Assembly: GCA_000697055.1 (NCBI GenBank)
Contig: JNDT01001338.1
Coordinates: 1 to 64,000 of the forward strand
Source: Saksenaea vasiformis B4078
Taxonomy: Eukaryota > Mucoromycota > Mucoromycetes > Mucorales > Saksenaeaceae
Length of the DNA stretch: 64,000 nucleotides
Direction of reading: 5' to 3'
Position 1 is the first letter of the stretch, and each line of letters starts with the position of its first letter. The position numbers and the translations under genes are program-made. A model generated the notes under the pieces. It ran no database searches and had not been told where the DNA came from. It saw only the letters and a program-made list of their open reading frames with translations. Of this stretch, positions 1 to 11,591 are shown one piece after another.

Positions 1-3000
1 CTTCTAAATAAAATGAGTGTGTCCACTTGAAAAACGTTTGTAGTATCGTACAGCAGTGATCATTTCAATCAACCACATTCCTTACATCGGCGGCCGCTCA
101 GACGTTGTATAATTTATTCGTCATCTTTCAATTCGAAAAACGATTTCATAGCTACAAAACTTCTGGATATCCGCCTGCCCAAGTTGTAATGGATCGTTTG
201 CCAATAGAGTAGTATTAAAAGAACACGTTGGCAAAGACCATGTTGTGTTTGTTGAGCATAACGATTCTGTTAACGCGCTTGAGCCTTTCGACGCCGTCCC
301 CTCCTCTTGTTGGAAGCCCTGTCATCCTCGTCCAAAAGATGACGATGTCGCCAAACTTTGATTTACTGTCACATCAATTCCATGCATCTTTCACGTATAT
401 CTCATTTGTATGCCACGAAATTCTCTTTTCTCTTCATCGATCATCATAATCTTTGGCAGATCATATTCACTGGAGTCTTAGTCTGCTGGTATTCACTTTG
501 TTCCACACACTTTCGCTTTATCTCTTTAGCTCCCTCTCTTATATCCTTGTTATTCCAACTACATTTTTCACTATTCCCGACATCGTTTTAAATACTATGA
601 CATACAAACAATCATGCCAAAATGGTTATTTGCAAATAAAGTGAAGCGAGTTTATTGCACATTTTGAATTGTCGTTTTGGCAAATAGAAAAATGAGAAGC
701 CAGTAAAATTTAATTTCCATATATGTGAATCTTTTTTCGTGTGGTTATTTGAATTAAGGGGGATCTTCTCCGACAGATACGGTGCTACAGAAATGACTCG
801 TTTTTCCATGCGGATTTGCCACGCCAGTAAGGCTAGATGCCCCGGAAACTGGCGTCCGTTCATATGGTTTCATACAACTTTATGCTTGTCGTCAGAAGAT
901 CCGTCCCCGATTGCATCTGTGATGTATGTTGTCTCCGCTTGTGCATGATGCATTGTCGGGTAACCTTTCAGAAGCAAAAGGTAAGTGGACGATCTGGGTA
1001 CAAAATCCAGTCCAGATCAGCTAATGCTGCCTCGCGGAGATCCATCAGCGTTTGCCGAGTACTCGTCCAGTGTCACGCACCTTTCTTCTTTTTCCGTTGT
1101 ATAAAGCCAGAATACAAATATTGACATGTATGCTTTGTACTCTGCTGCTGACCTGAGCCGCCGGCCTCGCACAAGCTCAAGAGGCAACGCAGGAAATTGT
1201 CTGATATATATGCAGCTTTCCAAACTAGCGGGGAATACATGGAATCGGTAACGGCCAAATGTATGCCGTTGGATACGAGGCAGTCGCAGAATCCTCCACC
1301 AGCTGGAAAAGTTGTATCTCGCCTGTTATTTAAACAGAGCTGGTTCTATAAGCAAGACTGCTAGTAACCTCTATGCATCCGGAAAGGAAGACTCATTTTC
1401 AAGCACCAATGAGCGGTCATCCACTACTCAGTGTATGAACCCAAAAATCACAAAAGCTTTCCTTATCAAGACAACAACGCTGTCCTTCGTAACTTTACTA
1501 TGCCTTCCACGAAAAACACTTCGAGGTCGGTTCAAGATGAAGATTGACTAACTGGCGAGAAAGATTGGACAGCGACCGCTTGTACACACGCTATCGAGGC
1601 ACCGGTGATGTTGTATCGCTTTTGGCAGTTTCAGAACGTTATATGTGGGATATAATGAACCTCTAAAAAGAAAAGTAGCTTGTTCGCTGTGATGTATCAT
1701 AGTGCAAGCCTAAGTAACGTGGAAGAGAGCAATGAAACAAGTAATCCAAGGAAGCAGAGGCAGTAGGACGTTTTGATTCGACGGGCGAACGATAGAAATG
1801 AAAAAACAAGCACCTGATCAATTTGTTTATGGGAATCAATAGACTTGCAGTAGCGCGCTTTTCACAAAACAAAAATCCCATAAAGAAGTTCAACCTGCGC
1901 CAACATACATCACCGTCTCTGAATACAAAAGATGCCATCTTTTTGGAGGTAGCATAGACCCACGTATCACGTCTCTACGGTAGCATCCTAGATCTACGAG
2001 AAGTGCTGAAATTGTCATAGGAAGTTTAAAGTTGGCAGAGTGTATGCACCTGGCAGGCGATACCTACATTATAAGATGAAACCTCCTTTTTGGGTGGTCC
2101 TTGATGGGTTGTGGAAGGCATTGGGTTAGTATCTGTCACATTTAGGTTTCAGACATGTGTTTGAAACTTCAGAGAAGTTGGCATCCCGTTACCCATGACG
2201 TATGGCCAATTCGTTTAGATATTGCTAAGAGATATCATGCGAATCGTCTGACAACGTCTTCCATTCCATCTTGAGACAAGCAAGGTCACATCGATCACAT
2301 CTACGGAAAATTTGTGGTCATTTTGGATCATTTACAACACTGCTAAGGATGTGTTATTTTGCATTGTGATAACGCGGTAAAAACACGATTGCTCTTGATA
2401 TGTGATAAGGAATATGAATGGGTCTAACGAGAAAAACACGAAACGTGTATTACGTGGCACATAATTAGGATTCTCAGAAATGGGATGAAGAGCAAAGACG
2501 CACGAAGATCTACCGCATTCTGCTACAAAAAGGGATTCTGTTCTCGTCGTTAACTTACCTATGGGCATAATTTATTGTCAGAGAAAGTAAAGTGAGGCAT
2601 GCTGACATGCTTTTGAAAGTCGCGTAATTAGTTGATATCCTATCAGAGGGTTGTTTCAACACACATGATAATGACCACGGATAAGTGGGATACCAAAGAG
2701 GGACACGTGTGTTCAAGATAACTATTATGACCCGAGTTAGAGGAATTTTCTATTCATAAACTTCACCCAGCTGATCAATTACCTGTGCTCAACCAGAAGA
2801 TACACTTTCAAGCCTGCGTTTTCACTAGAGTAATTCTTATGGTAGTGACTTCCTCTAGCCGGTATCACTACGGCTTCTCCTTACGATCCGTATGCGCAAC
2901 CGGTACGCAAAGATTGCGCTATAAAACCTCTATCCCTATCTTCAGGGATAACATGATATGATCAGATAGACTTTCCTTATTCAAATGTAAAGGTTTCGCG

Positions 3001-3302
3001 AATAAGAACATTACCACCGCTTGATGTTCCTCTAATCAAATTAAGAAACACCAGCGTAGAAATGATGATCCCGCATTCTTTGTCGTTCTTCATGTTTCAG
3101 TTGGATTAATACATAAATCCTTGGTCTCCTCACCCTGATCTTTACTGATTCCTCACAAGGTTAGATAGGGTGCAGGTAATTTTCCAAATGGTAAACAAAA
3201 GCATTATGACATGCTTTTCTCTCGTACGATAAATGTCATCTCTCCCGAATCTTCTCCCTTTGTTTAATTGTTTGAGAATTTTATATGAGCAGAATGTTAC
3301 GA
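1..3302. other. Left-end intergenic region, no supportable gene
   Basis: All reading frames are broken into pieces under about 100 codons. None has a recognisable motif or a chain of exons with matching phases. The first 170 bases resemble 16,670-16,850 at moderate identity, including a shared string close to ATAATTTATTCG. This suggests a diverged dispersed repeat. Nothing else is called. Confidence 0.5.
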
Positions 3303-4845
3303 TTATTCCTGGACAGGTCTCAGATCCTGAATTTGCTTTACCAGAAAGGCCTTTTCATCACTGAATTGTTCATCATCTACGCAATCGCTATCAACACATG
3401 GAATAGTTCTCTTTCTCGTTACTACCTTGTCTATCATTGTGAAAGTTGTTCAAAAAGACGATGAGCTTCTCTTGGTTTTTAATCAATATGTCCACAATGG
3501 GTTTGTTTTTGTTAGGGTTGGCAACAAAGACCTAATGAGGAAATTAGAATGTAGTTCAGGGTCACGTTTCCCGGCTTTACCTTAAACACATGAAACGCTT
3601 CGAATTGGATGTTTCTGCTTCGATCCCGCAGCAGATTCATCATTGTTTTGAGATTATCCGCACTACTGATGTACTTTGTCATGACATTAAAGTTGGATCG
3701 GTCCAACAGGATCTCTCCCAATAACTTTATAATATCATGTAGATTAGACGTTTGATCCTGCAAAAAAAAAAAAAAATTCATCAACTCACCTTTAATGATT
3801 GCCGTTTTGTCACATAATTTGCTGAGGCCAACAGTTCTTTGTAATGATCGAAAAACTATATAGATGGATTAGGTTTATCATGTAGCTACGTGCATTATCG
3901 CTTACTTCGTCATAATTTGCATCGAGAAAATCGGCCACCATCGCTTTATGCTTCGTCAAGATTTCCTTGAAGGAAGCAAACGCGTCGGACGCGATGTCAA
4001 AGGTACTCATCTCCACGTACTCGAAAAACAAGTAGAAACGAGGCGAATACAGTACTAACTTGGCCAAGGCCTCATGGCGAAAACATTCGCGCAGAATCAA
4101 CCCGCAATTCAGTGCTACTTCCGGTTGCTCATATCTAGTAACCGCTTTCTCATTTAAAAAACCACCACCCAACGCATTGTCGTGTGCTTTTTTTTGTACC
4201 CATTCAAGAGTGAAAAAAGTATTTCTTCTCTAGTACACAAGTACTCCACCGTCGGCCACCGTGACCCAATTTGTCGTCGTAGTAAATTGTTAAATATCTG
4301 TGCAACGTCCTTCTTGGCCTGTATGCAAAGCTTAGTCAAGTACAAAAGATAACAACTTCTGCTATTTTACCTCAAACTCGAACTTATGGATATTTATAAT
4401 GAATAGCTGAAGCAGGTCGTTGTTATAGACCTCTTGGGCCAGTTGTGCCACCAGATCGGGGCTGGGTTCGTTGCCTAATAATTTCCCTTACAAGTCAGGT
4501 TTCGAAATCATTTCGTTATGCTTACCGTCTTCGCCATACAGAATATTTTTCATAGACACCAAATACTTTGAGATATCTTCGGTAGCCTACAATAAAAAGG
4601 CTAGGGCATTAATGGATATGCCCCTTTTTTCTCCACGAAATACAACAAAAAGGAAAAATAGAAAGAGTAAAACGGGATTCGGCGACATCAGGTGTATCGT
4701 AGTCATGATGCGCGTCTTGTGTCTCATCTACTTATAGGATTACCTTACGCTTATCCGATCCGTCCAATCTATGGATGGCATCTTTGACATGACGAACAAG
4801 ATCGTGGGGTGTTTTCTGTTTTGGCTTAAAGATGCTAAAGTTCAT
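3303..4845 (-). CDS. HYM1: Mo25/CAB39-like scaffold protein (Hym1 family)
   Basis: Armadillo-like scaffold that, in this family, activates germinal-centre/STE20-type kinases of the RAM/MOR morphogenesis network. Exons on the minus strand are 4744-4845, 4526-4586, 4371-4474, 4200-4318, 3906-4134, 3790-3855, 3581-3724, 3426-3531 and 3303-3376, with all phases consistent, giving 334 residues against about 340 usual. Family-typical stretches are visible: [68 protein letters not shown] and [13 protein letters not shown]. The start MNFSIFKPK is chosen because it matches the usual Mo25 N-terminus; the same frame stays open a little upstream. The intron before LLGEILLDR has two possible in-frame acceptors 33 nt apart. 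The next gene on the left is far away; on the right lies the 3' end of the GYF gene. Confidence 0.93.
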
Positions 4846-5285
4846 ATTGCTTAAAAGAAGGAAACGAGCAACGAACGAAAGTTCGGGGACAGAAAAACAT
4901 GAAATAGGCGGGAACAAAAAGACAGCGGCAAGTTACAGTCGTATCCAAAAAACTTATATAGGTACTTTTCCAATTTTGGCTCAACATTGAGATTATCACA
5001 CAAGGAAAAGAGAGACACCATCAGCATTGAGCAACAAAAGGAATAGTGTCTCTCTGCTCCAGAACAATAGATTGGGAAGAATCATGTTTCCCACACTCAA
5101 TCTATCGCGGCCGCCTAAACTTTATTCTATCCCAGACACTGTCGTTTAATCGACCTTATTATTTTAACCGTATCTTTAGGAGCATCGGGAATTCCGTCAA
5201 AAGACTATATAGCATAGATTCAACCTGTTTAAATATGTGTCTGTATTCTTTTTGAGAAAAAAAAAAAGAAAAAAAAATTAGCCGT
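4846..5285. other. Spacer between the Mo25 start and the GYF gene end
   Basis: About 440 bases without coding features. This stretch must hold the Mo25 promoter and 5' UTR (TATATAGG at about 4955) and the 3' end of the GYF gene. An A-rich stretch lies at about 5255-5280, just past the GYF stop codon. Confidence 0.4.
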
Positions 5286-7010
5286 TTAGGCTTGTTGCTT
5301 CTTCTTGCCCTTCTTGGTCACTACAGTAAACGAGTCATCCTCAAGTGACGAACCGATGGGAACGGTGACATTGAGCTTTCCAGCAAGATCTGCCTTACGA
5401 CGCTTCATGAATTCTTCAGCAAATCGACGACCATCCATGGATGTGGAGTTAGCGTAAATGATATCCTGGATAATTTCTGCGGAACTACTATCCAACGGGA
5501 ATGACACCAACATTTGCAGAATTTCGTCGGCTACAGAACTTGGATTAGAATCGGCGCTGGGATAGCTTTTTAAAACTCACCATTTACTCCAGCATTCAGC
5601 CCACGGAGAGATTGCTTACACCAGCGACAGAATTCTTCGCTGGGCGATTTCTGTTCGTTTTCGGTTCGACGAGCAGGCGTCTGAACAGATACAGAAGAGA
5701 CAGGAGCTGTCGAAGCAGACTTGGGCACGGTCTCCCATCCGTTCGTTTGTGACGATCGGGGTGTCGAGACTTGAGCAGAAGAAAGGGAGGGTGTAGTGGC
5801 CGATGTAACTACCTTGGCAGCAGAGCGACTGCTGGTCACAGTTGTCCACGCGCCACCGTTGTTTTGGCTAGAAACCTATAAACTATTGGTCAGTCGAAAT
5901 TCATAATGAAAGCTTGATAGTACCTTTGCGGTGCTTGCAACACCAGCATAGCCCTTTACAGTCGAGGAAATCGTCGTGTTAGCGGTGTTTGCTGCCATAA
6001 GGGCTGCCTGCTGTGCCTTTGCCTTTTTCTTCAGGGCCTCTTCCTCTTCTTGTTGAATTTCGCGCAAAGTCTTCTTTGGTGCTGCAGTCGCGCCCCATGC
6101 TGGGGACATCGAAGTGGAGGAACTGATATTAGAGGGGGCGTTCGTGTTTGACGACTTTGTCGAAGGAACCACAACACCCCACGATAGGTTGGTGGAAGGA
6201 CCATTGTTGACATTGACAGATTGCTGCAACATGGATTCAGCTGCTTGTCTTTCAGCTTCTTTCTTCATTTCAGCCTCCTTTGCTTCTAATTCTTGGATTT
6301 CTCGCAGGGAAGGACCTTTGTTAACAGCTTCACGGGCCCACGGAGCATTGCCCCAACCCGAAGACTTCGGTTGTGGTGCGTCGGCAGAAGTAGGTGTTGT
6401 AGCCTGGCTAACACTCACAGTCTTAGCTTTTTGTTTCATTTCTTCTTGCTTTCGCATTTCCTCAGCCTGAATTTCTCTCAGCGATACAGGTTTCACGGTC
6501 GGGACATGGATCATGGGCAAAGCATTGGCTTTCTTTGGTGACACAACTTGTTGCTGCTTTGGGGCTGGAGAAGATGCAGGAACACCCCAACCTTCGCCGT
6601 TGTCTTCCAGGTCAATCTTTGCAACCGATTGGGCGATCTCGTTTGTATCGTTACTCTCTTTAGCAGGAAATGCTTTTGGCTCGGTGGTGGACTGGGTTTT
6701 GAGTTGAGGAGATGATGGGGTACGAGGTGATTGCGCACCAGGTGCCTTTGCACTAAGTTCGTCAGATACCTTGGATGGGATGGCAGGTGCGACAATAGCT
6801 CCCCAAGGGCTTGAAGGCGCTTCAGTGCCAATAGGCGTGCCTGGGGCAGAGCCCCATCCGCCCAGTGCACTGACATTAGCAGCCCGCACTACAGGGGAAG
6901 CAGTGGCAGAATGATCGAAGGTCTGCGTCTGTTTCTTGAATGTATTTTGCTGTAAATCGGGTTGCTGTGTTTGAAGCATAGGGCTTGAGTATTCCGCCTG
7001 CTGCTGCTGT

Positions 7011-7057
<47 letters not shown>

Positions 7058-9248
7058 CTGCTGCTGTTGTTGTTGTTGTTGTTGCTGTTGTTGCTGCTGG
7101 AGCTGTTGCTGCTGCTGTTGGAAATGCAGATGTTGTTGTTGTTGCTTCTGCTGTAGAAGTTGCATGTATTGCTGATGTTGTTCTAATTGCTCACTCATGG
7201 CTCGTTGATAGTCAAATAGACCAGCATTGGTATTGATGTTTGATACAAATAGAGGATTCATGGCCTGCTGATGCTGCTGCTGCTGCTGCTGTTGTTGTTG
7301 TTGCTGCTGCTGCTGTTGACGCTGAAGCAACGGAGACATACCAATCGTAGTAGAAGCACCAAAGACATCGTTCTGGTTGTTAGCTAACCAAGAAGGAGTT
7401 CGCGGAACTTCTCCCCATGGCGAAACTCCCTCACGCGTGCCCAACAAGGAGGAGCCAAACGAGTTGAATTGGCCTTGAAGCACGGATGGCGCTTGAGGCG
7501 TCGCTAAATTTGGACTCATCGACTGATTCAAGAAATTGGAAGAGATACCACTCATTCCACCAAATGGATAGTACTTGTTATTAAGTCCTGCAGACATGTC
7601 TCCAGAGGGAGCTCCGAAAAGATTGGCACCCGGAGAATCAAGACCCGCAGCGCCACCAAAGATCGGGTTCGCAGAAGAAGGACCACGGTTAAACGTGTCG
7701 GGAAGTCCCCTCGTTTGCGCAGCGAGTCCAATATTAAGATCATGACGCGCTGCTGCCGAAGATCCGCCACCAGCCTGTGGGTAAGGCGTCAAGAAAGGCT
7801 GCTCTTCGTTGCCGACCATACGAATCAACGCAACCAATGGTTCAAATCGAGCCTCGTCTTCACGTTTTACCAGCAAAGTAGAAGAGAAGAATCCAGCCTT
7901 GTACCATTCCTGCATCTCCTGAGCATCAAAAGGACCTTGAACATTGCCGGACGGGTCGCGGTAAAACCACTTGTACCGGTCAACAGGTTTTCTCGACATG
8001 TTCGCAGATGCAGGTAATGCGTTTCCAAAAATTGAGGAGGGCGTGTCGTTACTTAGCTCGGAATTGGAGCCGAATACATTAGAGGACGGCTGGTCTAAAA
8101 CGCCAGAAAAAGTGGAGCCAACATGGTCTGACGCGCCTTTGTACTGACCACTAAACGACTCCTTAAGCGTATCTTCACCTTGTTGGCGGAAACTTTTCCC
8201 TCTTCCTCCCTCTTCGTTCTGCCAATCGCGATAGTTTTTAGTTTCCTCCAAAACTTCACCGGTACCGACTGAACCACCAAGTCGGAATACTCCGTTACTA
8301 TCGAATGACCCCAGCGTATCTCTATTAACACCTCCCCAGACAGGCTCATCCAGTTCGCCATCTGCAGACTTATTGGGTGAAGCAGTTTCCACATTCTGAT
8401 CAGCTGAGGACTGTGACTCCCATCGTTTCGCGGTTTCTATATAGGGTGTTAAGAAAACACAAAGCGCGCGGGTAACGTTCGTGTACCATTGTCAGTCCGC
8501 TTTCCATAGTGGTCTCGGTCTCTTGCGAAATAGTCACCTACACGACCTAGACATCATGAATACGTTGGGTCGAATCCCATGGACACCTTTTTTTCTCTTA
8601 CCCTTGGAGCGTGTCATATTCATTCGGCCTGGAGTAAGTGGCGTGTTTTCAGACGCAGGGCTGTGCATAGGACTACTATACATGTCACGGTGATTTCTTT
8701 GCACGTTAGGCCTTTCACCACGTTCGTTTTTGTCCGAATTGGAGATCATACGACGTGATATTTCCGAATGTACAGGTCCCGCAAGTAGCTATGTGTCGTG
8801 TTAGATGATACCATTTCTTTTAAATGATTGATCGCTTTACCTTCTTCTCGGTTTCCGATAGTTCTTCAAATGCCAGTGGACCCAGGCTTTCTTCGACTGC
8901 AGCATGTTCGTGCTTTTCAAAGTCACTGGGTAACTCAGTTGGCTTGTATAAACTAAGCATAAATTCTTTGGAGTACTTAAACGCACTCGTATCAGTTGGC
9001 TCTTCTGTGGCCGATGAAAAAAGCATTGTCTGTTCCAGATTGCCGAAGCTTTCGCTTTGAACATGACCAGCGCCAGATGAATAAGAATTGCCGGATAGGA
9101 CCGAACGCATCGAGGATTGAGATTCAAAAGTGTTGGAGCGCTTAGGGAAGTTGCCGCGCATCCTAATAACCTTGTCAACATAGTTCACAAAAAGATGAAA
9201 GTCTTTCGTTGTTTACCATTCAGGACCGAAGTTCATATTCGTCGTCAT
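5286..9248 (-). CDS. GYF-domain protein (GIGYF/Smy2-like), polyglutamine-rich
   Basis: GYF domains bind proline-rich ligands; GIGYF/Smy2 proteins act in translational repression, mRNA decay and COPII-linked functions. Proposed exons (minus strand): 9217-9248, 8841-9162, 8587-8788, 8487-8546, 5924-8436, 5581-5875 and 5286-5530, about 1222 residues. The N-terminus reads MTTNMNFGPEWMRG, and NFGPEW is typical of the family. The GYF domain lies near residues 358-415 (YKWFYRDPSGNVQGPF, EMQEWYKAGFF). Two polyQ tracts follow, then repeated coiled-coil blocks with 'LREIQ.EE', and a conserved C-terminal helical region (SFPLDSSSAEIIQDIIYANS) ending in KKGKKKQQA. The weak point is 8534-8590. The frame read from upstream meets TGA at 8534-8536, while the frame needed downstream is shifted. 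A 40-nt intron (8547-8586) repairs it on paper; otherwise this is a frameshift or sequence error. The gene is divergent from Nse4, with 235 bases between the start codons. Confidence 0.88.
6999..7115 (-). repeat. CAG/CAA repeat coding the long polyglutamine tract of the GYF protein
   Basis: On the minus strand mixed CAG and CAA codons give dozens of almost uninterrupted glutamines, with few non-Gln breaks. The mixture of the two codons marks an interrupted triplet repeat. A second, shorter tract of about 17 glutamines lies at about 7268-7320. The antisense strand gives spurious Ala/Val-rich open frames. Confidence 0.85.
7268..7320 (-). repeat. Second CAG/CAA polyglutamine repeat in the GYF gene
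   Basis: A run of CAG/CAA codons read on the minus strand, upstream of the longer tract and separated from it by a Gln/His/Met-rich segment. Confidence 0.8.
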
Positions 9249-9483
9249 TGTTCAATAGACTGTCTTGTTTTTTTGAGGGGAGGTTTAGGTAGTGAAAGCA
9301 AAGTCTGGTGATGAGCTTGTTTTGTGGGCGCAAGTTAGGTTGCAGTATATCGCAATAAAGAAAAAAAAAGCAAAAATTTGCTTGTTCAAAATATGGATAC
9401 ATCGGCAGCCAATCAAAAAACGGGGCTCATCAAGTGACGTCGAACTGTCATTTTTGCTCATTCAACTGGGTTGCTTTCTCGCC

Positions 9484-10894
9484 ATGCCTGACTTGGAGGA
9501 ACGGATACCTGTACGCGATGAGGATGGAGACAATGACATGGAGAGAGACGACGAAGAAAGTATGGATGAGGAGGAAGAAATTGAAGAGGAAGATACACCC
9601 ATGGACGAAGCATACGCTACTTTGACTCAGCATCTGGATCAGGAGACAGATCGATCGGCGTATGATCCTTCCCAGGACAAGGAAGAAAGACGTCAGTTAC
9701 GTCAATCGTACCGAAAACTTATTACGAAAACGGAAGGTTGCTTAACTATCTTTATCGACGCGTGATATGATGTGAATTGACATTTGGGCAGAAAATCGAC
9801 GTAGCTACACGAATGCCGGTAACGATGGTTTGATTGACACGTTGGAGAAAGCAAATGTTCTATATTCGAAAGGTGGTCCTAAAAAAAGTGCTAGAATTCT
9901 TTTATATTGACCTGATTGATGGTTGACAGTGAAAAATACCCAGGAGGCCACGCTCGATTCGAGACTCCTTGTGTTGTCTGCTGATCTCGGTACTCAAAAG
10001 GCGCGTAACTTGCGTCTAGACTACCAGCTATTTAATGCCGATGAGTTTGTATCGAAAATAATGACATATGGACGAAGTTCTCTTGTGACGGAGCGCGAGC
10101 GTAATCGACGTTCAGAAGAAGAGCCAGATTTGGACTGGAAAAAGATTGGAAAGCATGCCATGACATTTGGCAGAAGAGCACACTCTATGGATTTCATGTA
10201 TGGATGAACCTTGTCACCTGTCTATATATGCTTACTGTTGTGCTACAGGTTAGGTCCACTTTCTGTTGAGAAGAAGCAGCGGAAGGTGACGCGACAAGTC
10301 CGATTGGTGAAGAACAAGGAGGATCTAGTCCAACCAGCGAAGGTAATTGTAGTTATTCAGGTTTTTGTATTGTCCTAATATGAGTACCGACAGCTTCAAG
10401 AAGGGGACTTGCAGCAGCAAGAAAACGAAACGTCCAATAATGTGAATCAGATATATCGTATTCTAGACGAACGAGGACCCGTCAATTACTTTGAGTTTAT
10501 TACCAATCCCGAATCTTTCTCTCAGACGGCAGAGAATATGTTTTATGTGTCATTCTTGATTCGAAACGCTGTCGCCGAAATTGATGATTCAAGCGGTCAA
10601 CCTATTTTATGTAATGACAATGCCAGTAGTCAACATCAACTGACTCCTGCTGTGTTTTATAGCCACGCGGGCGCCACCTAGAGTCGAAGAGCTTGCCAGT
10701 AACCTTGGAAAAAAGCAGATTATTATGAACTTGGACATTGGTTTATGGAAGGTAAGCATAGAATGAAATACCATAAGGAAAATGCCAATGGGCATTGTTA
10801 ATGACAGGAAATCATCGAAACATACGGGATCCGGGAGTCCGCCATCCCAACACGGCCTAAGCGGCAAGCAATGGCGGCTGGAAAATGGTATTAA
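9484..10894 (+). CDS. NSE4: Nse4, kleisin subunit of the SMC5/6 complex
   Basis: Nse4 is the kleisin that bridges the Smc5 and Smc6 heads and works with Nse1/Nse3 in DNA repair and chromosome maintenance. Exons: 9484-9736, 9792-9872, 9930-10197, 10249-10342, 10394-10610, 10663-10751 and 10808-10894. All phases match and the product is 362 residues. The acidic N-terminus (EESMDEEEEIEEED) is followed by the helical kleisin segment (RRQLRQSYRKL, DGLIDTLEKANVLY). Next comes a conserved central part (LDWKKIGKHAMTFGRRAHSMDFM). The C-terminal winged-helix signature is YFEFITNPESFSQTAENMFY followed by SFLIRNAVAEI. The last exons read KQIIMNLDIGLWKEIIE, as expected for the Nse4 C-terminus. ATG 9484 is the first in-frame ATG giving this N-terminus; the frame is open upstream without a better start. 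Confidence 0.93.
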
Positions 10895-11591
10895 TTAAGC
10901 GGAAAAATTAAGACACACCGACTTGTCTGGATGTACATCGACCTCTATTCTCATCATTCCATTATCTCTGTATTTGCTCGTGATAAATATGCATCTCATG
11001 TAACTAAACTACCTATTCACCCGATCGAAACTTATGTGATTTTCCGGAGCTTTCCTGTATGGGTCGGCATACTTAAGCCATCTAATTTTGTCAGTCAAGA
11101 CTTCGTTCACTAAACAAAATTTTGCGTCCATTCAGAATTATTGAGTGCAAGCTACAAGTGGATCTGTCCGGAAGTGGTCCTCTTTAGCTTCATTTAGTGC
11201 TTATATCGACTTACTTTTTTTCATGTTGCATTCGTGCTAGCGACTGGTTCCTGTAATGAGCACGAAATATGGAATTGGTGTTAAGAGGGGAAGACTCATC
11301 CTTCCTTTTTCCTTTGATCCTGTTCTCAAAAAAAAAAAAAACTCCAGGTACAGACATCGGTTGATCATTACCCGTTTTTTACCTTGCATGGACTCCGTTC
11401 CCAAACTATCTCGATTATGTGTGTAAGTTACCGACATTCAAATGTATTATCTCGCCCAGGATCGATTTCTGCTCGTGTAACGTACAGAATTGTCCTTGAA
11501 TATCGCAGCACTTTCTTCAAGGAAACTGACTCTTCATAAGAGCGAATTTATTTAGAGTAGCGTTCAAATAATTAATACTTCACAACGCGCT
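10895..11591. other. Convergent intergenic spacer
   Basis: Lies between the 3' ends of Nse4 (+) and the CASTOR-like gene (-). AT-rich, with a short poly-A run near 11,329. No open frame with coding character was seen. Confidence 0.5.

Noticed and set aside
228..644. Overlapping plus ORFs near the left end
   Set aside because: Hydrophobic, low-complexity frames with no motif and no splicing partner.
6985..7236. Plus-strand Ala/Val-rich open frame
   Set aside because: Antisense shadow of the polyglutamine codons of the GYF gene.
8095..8394. Minus-strand frame starting MWKLLHPISLQ
   Set aside because: Overlaps the GYF exon in another frame; the exon frame continues into the GYF domain and fits upstream splicing.
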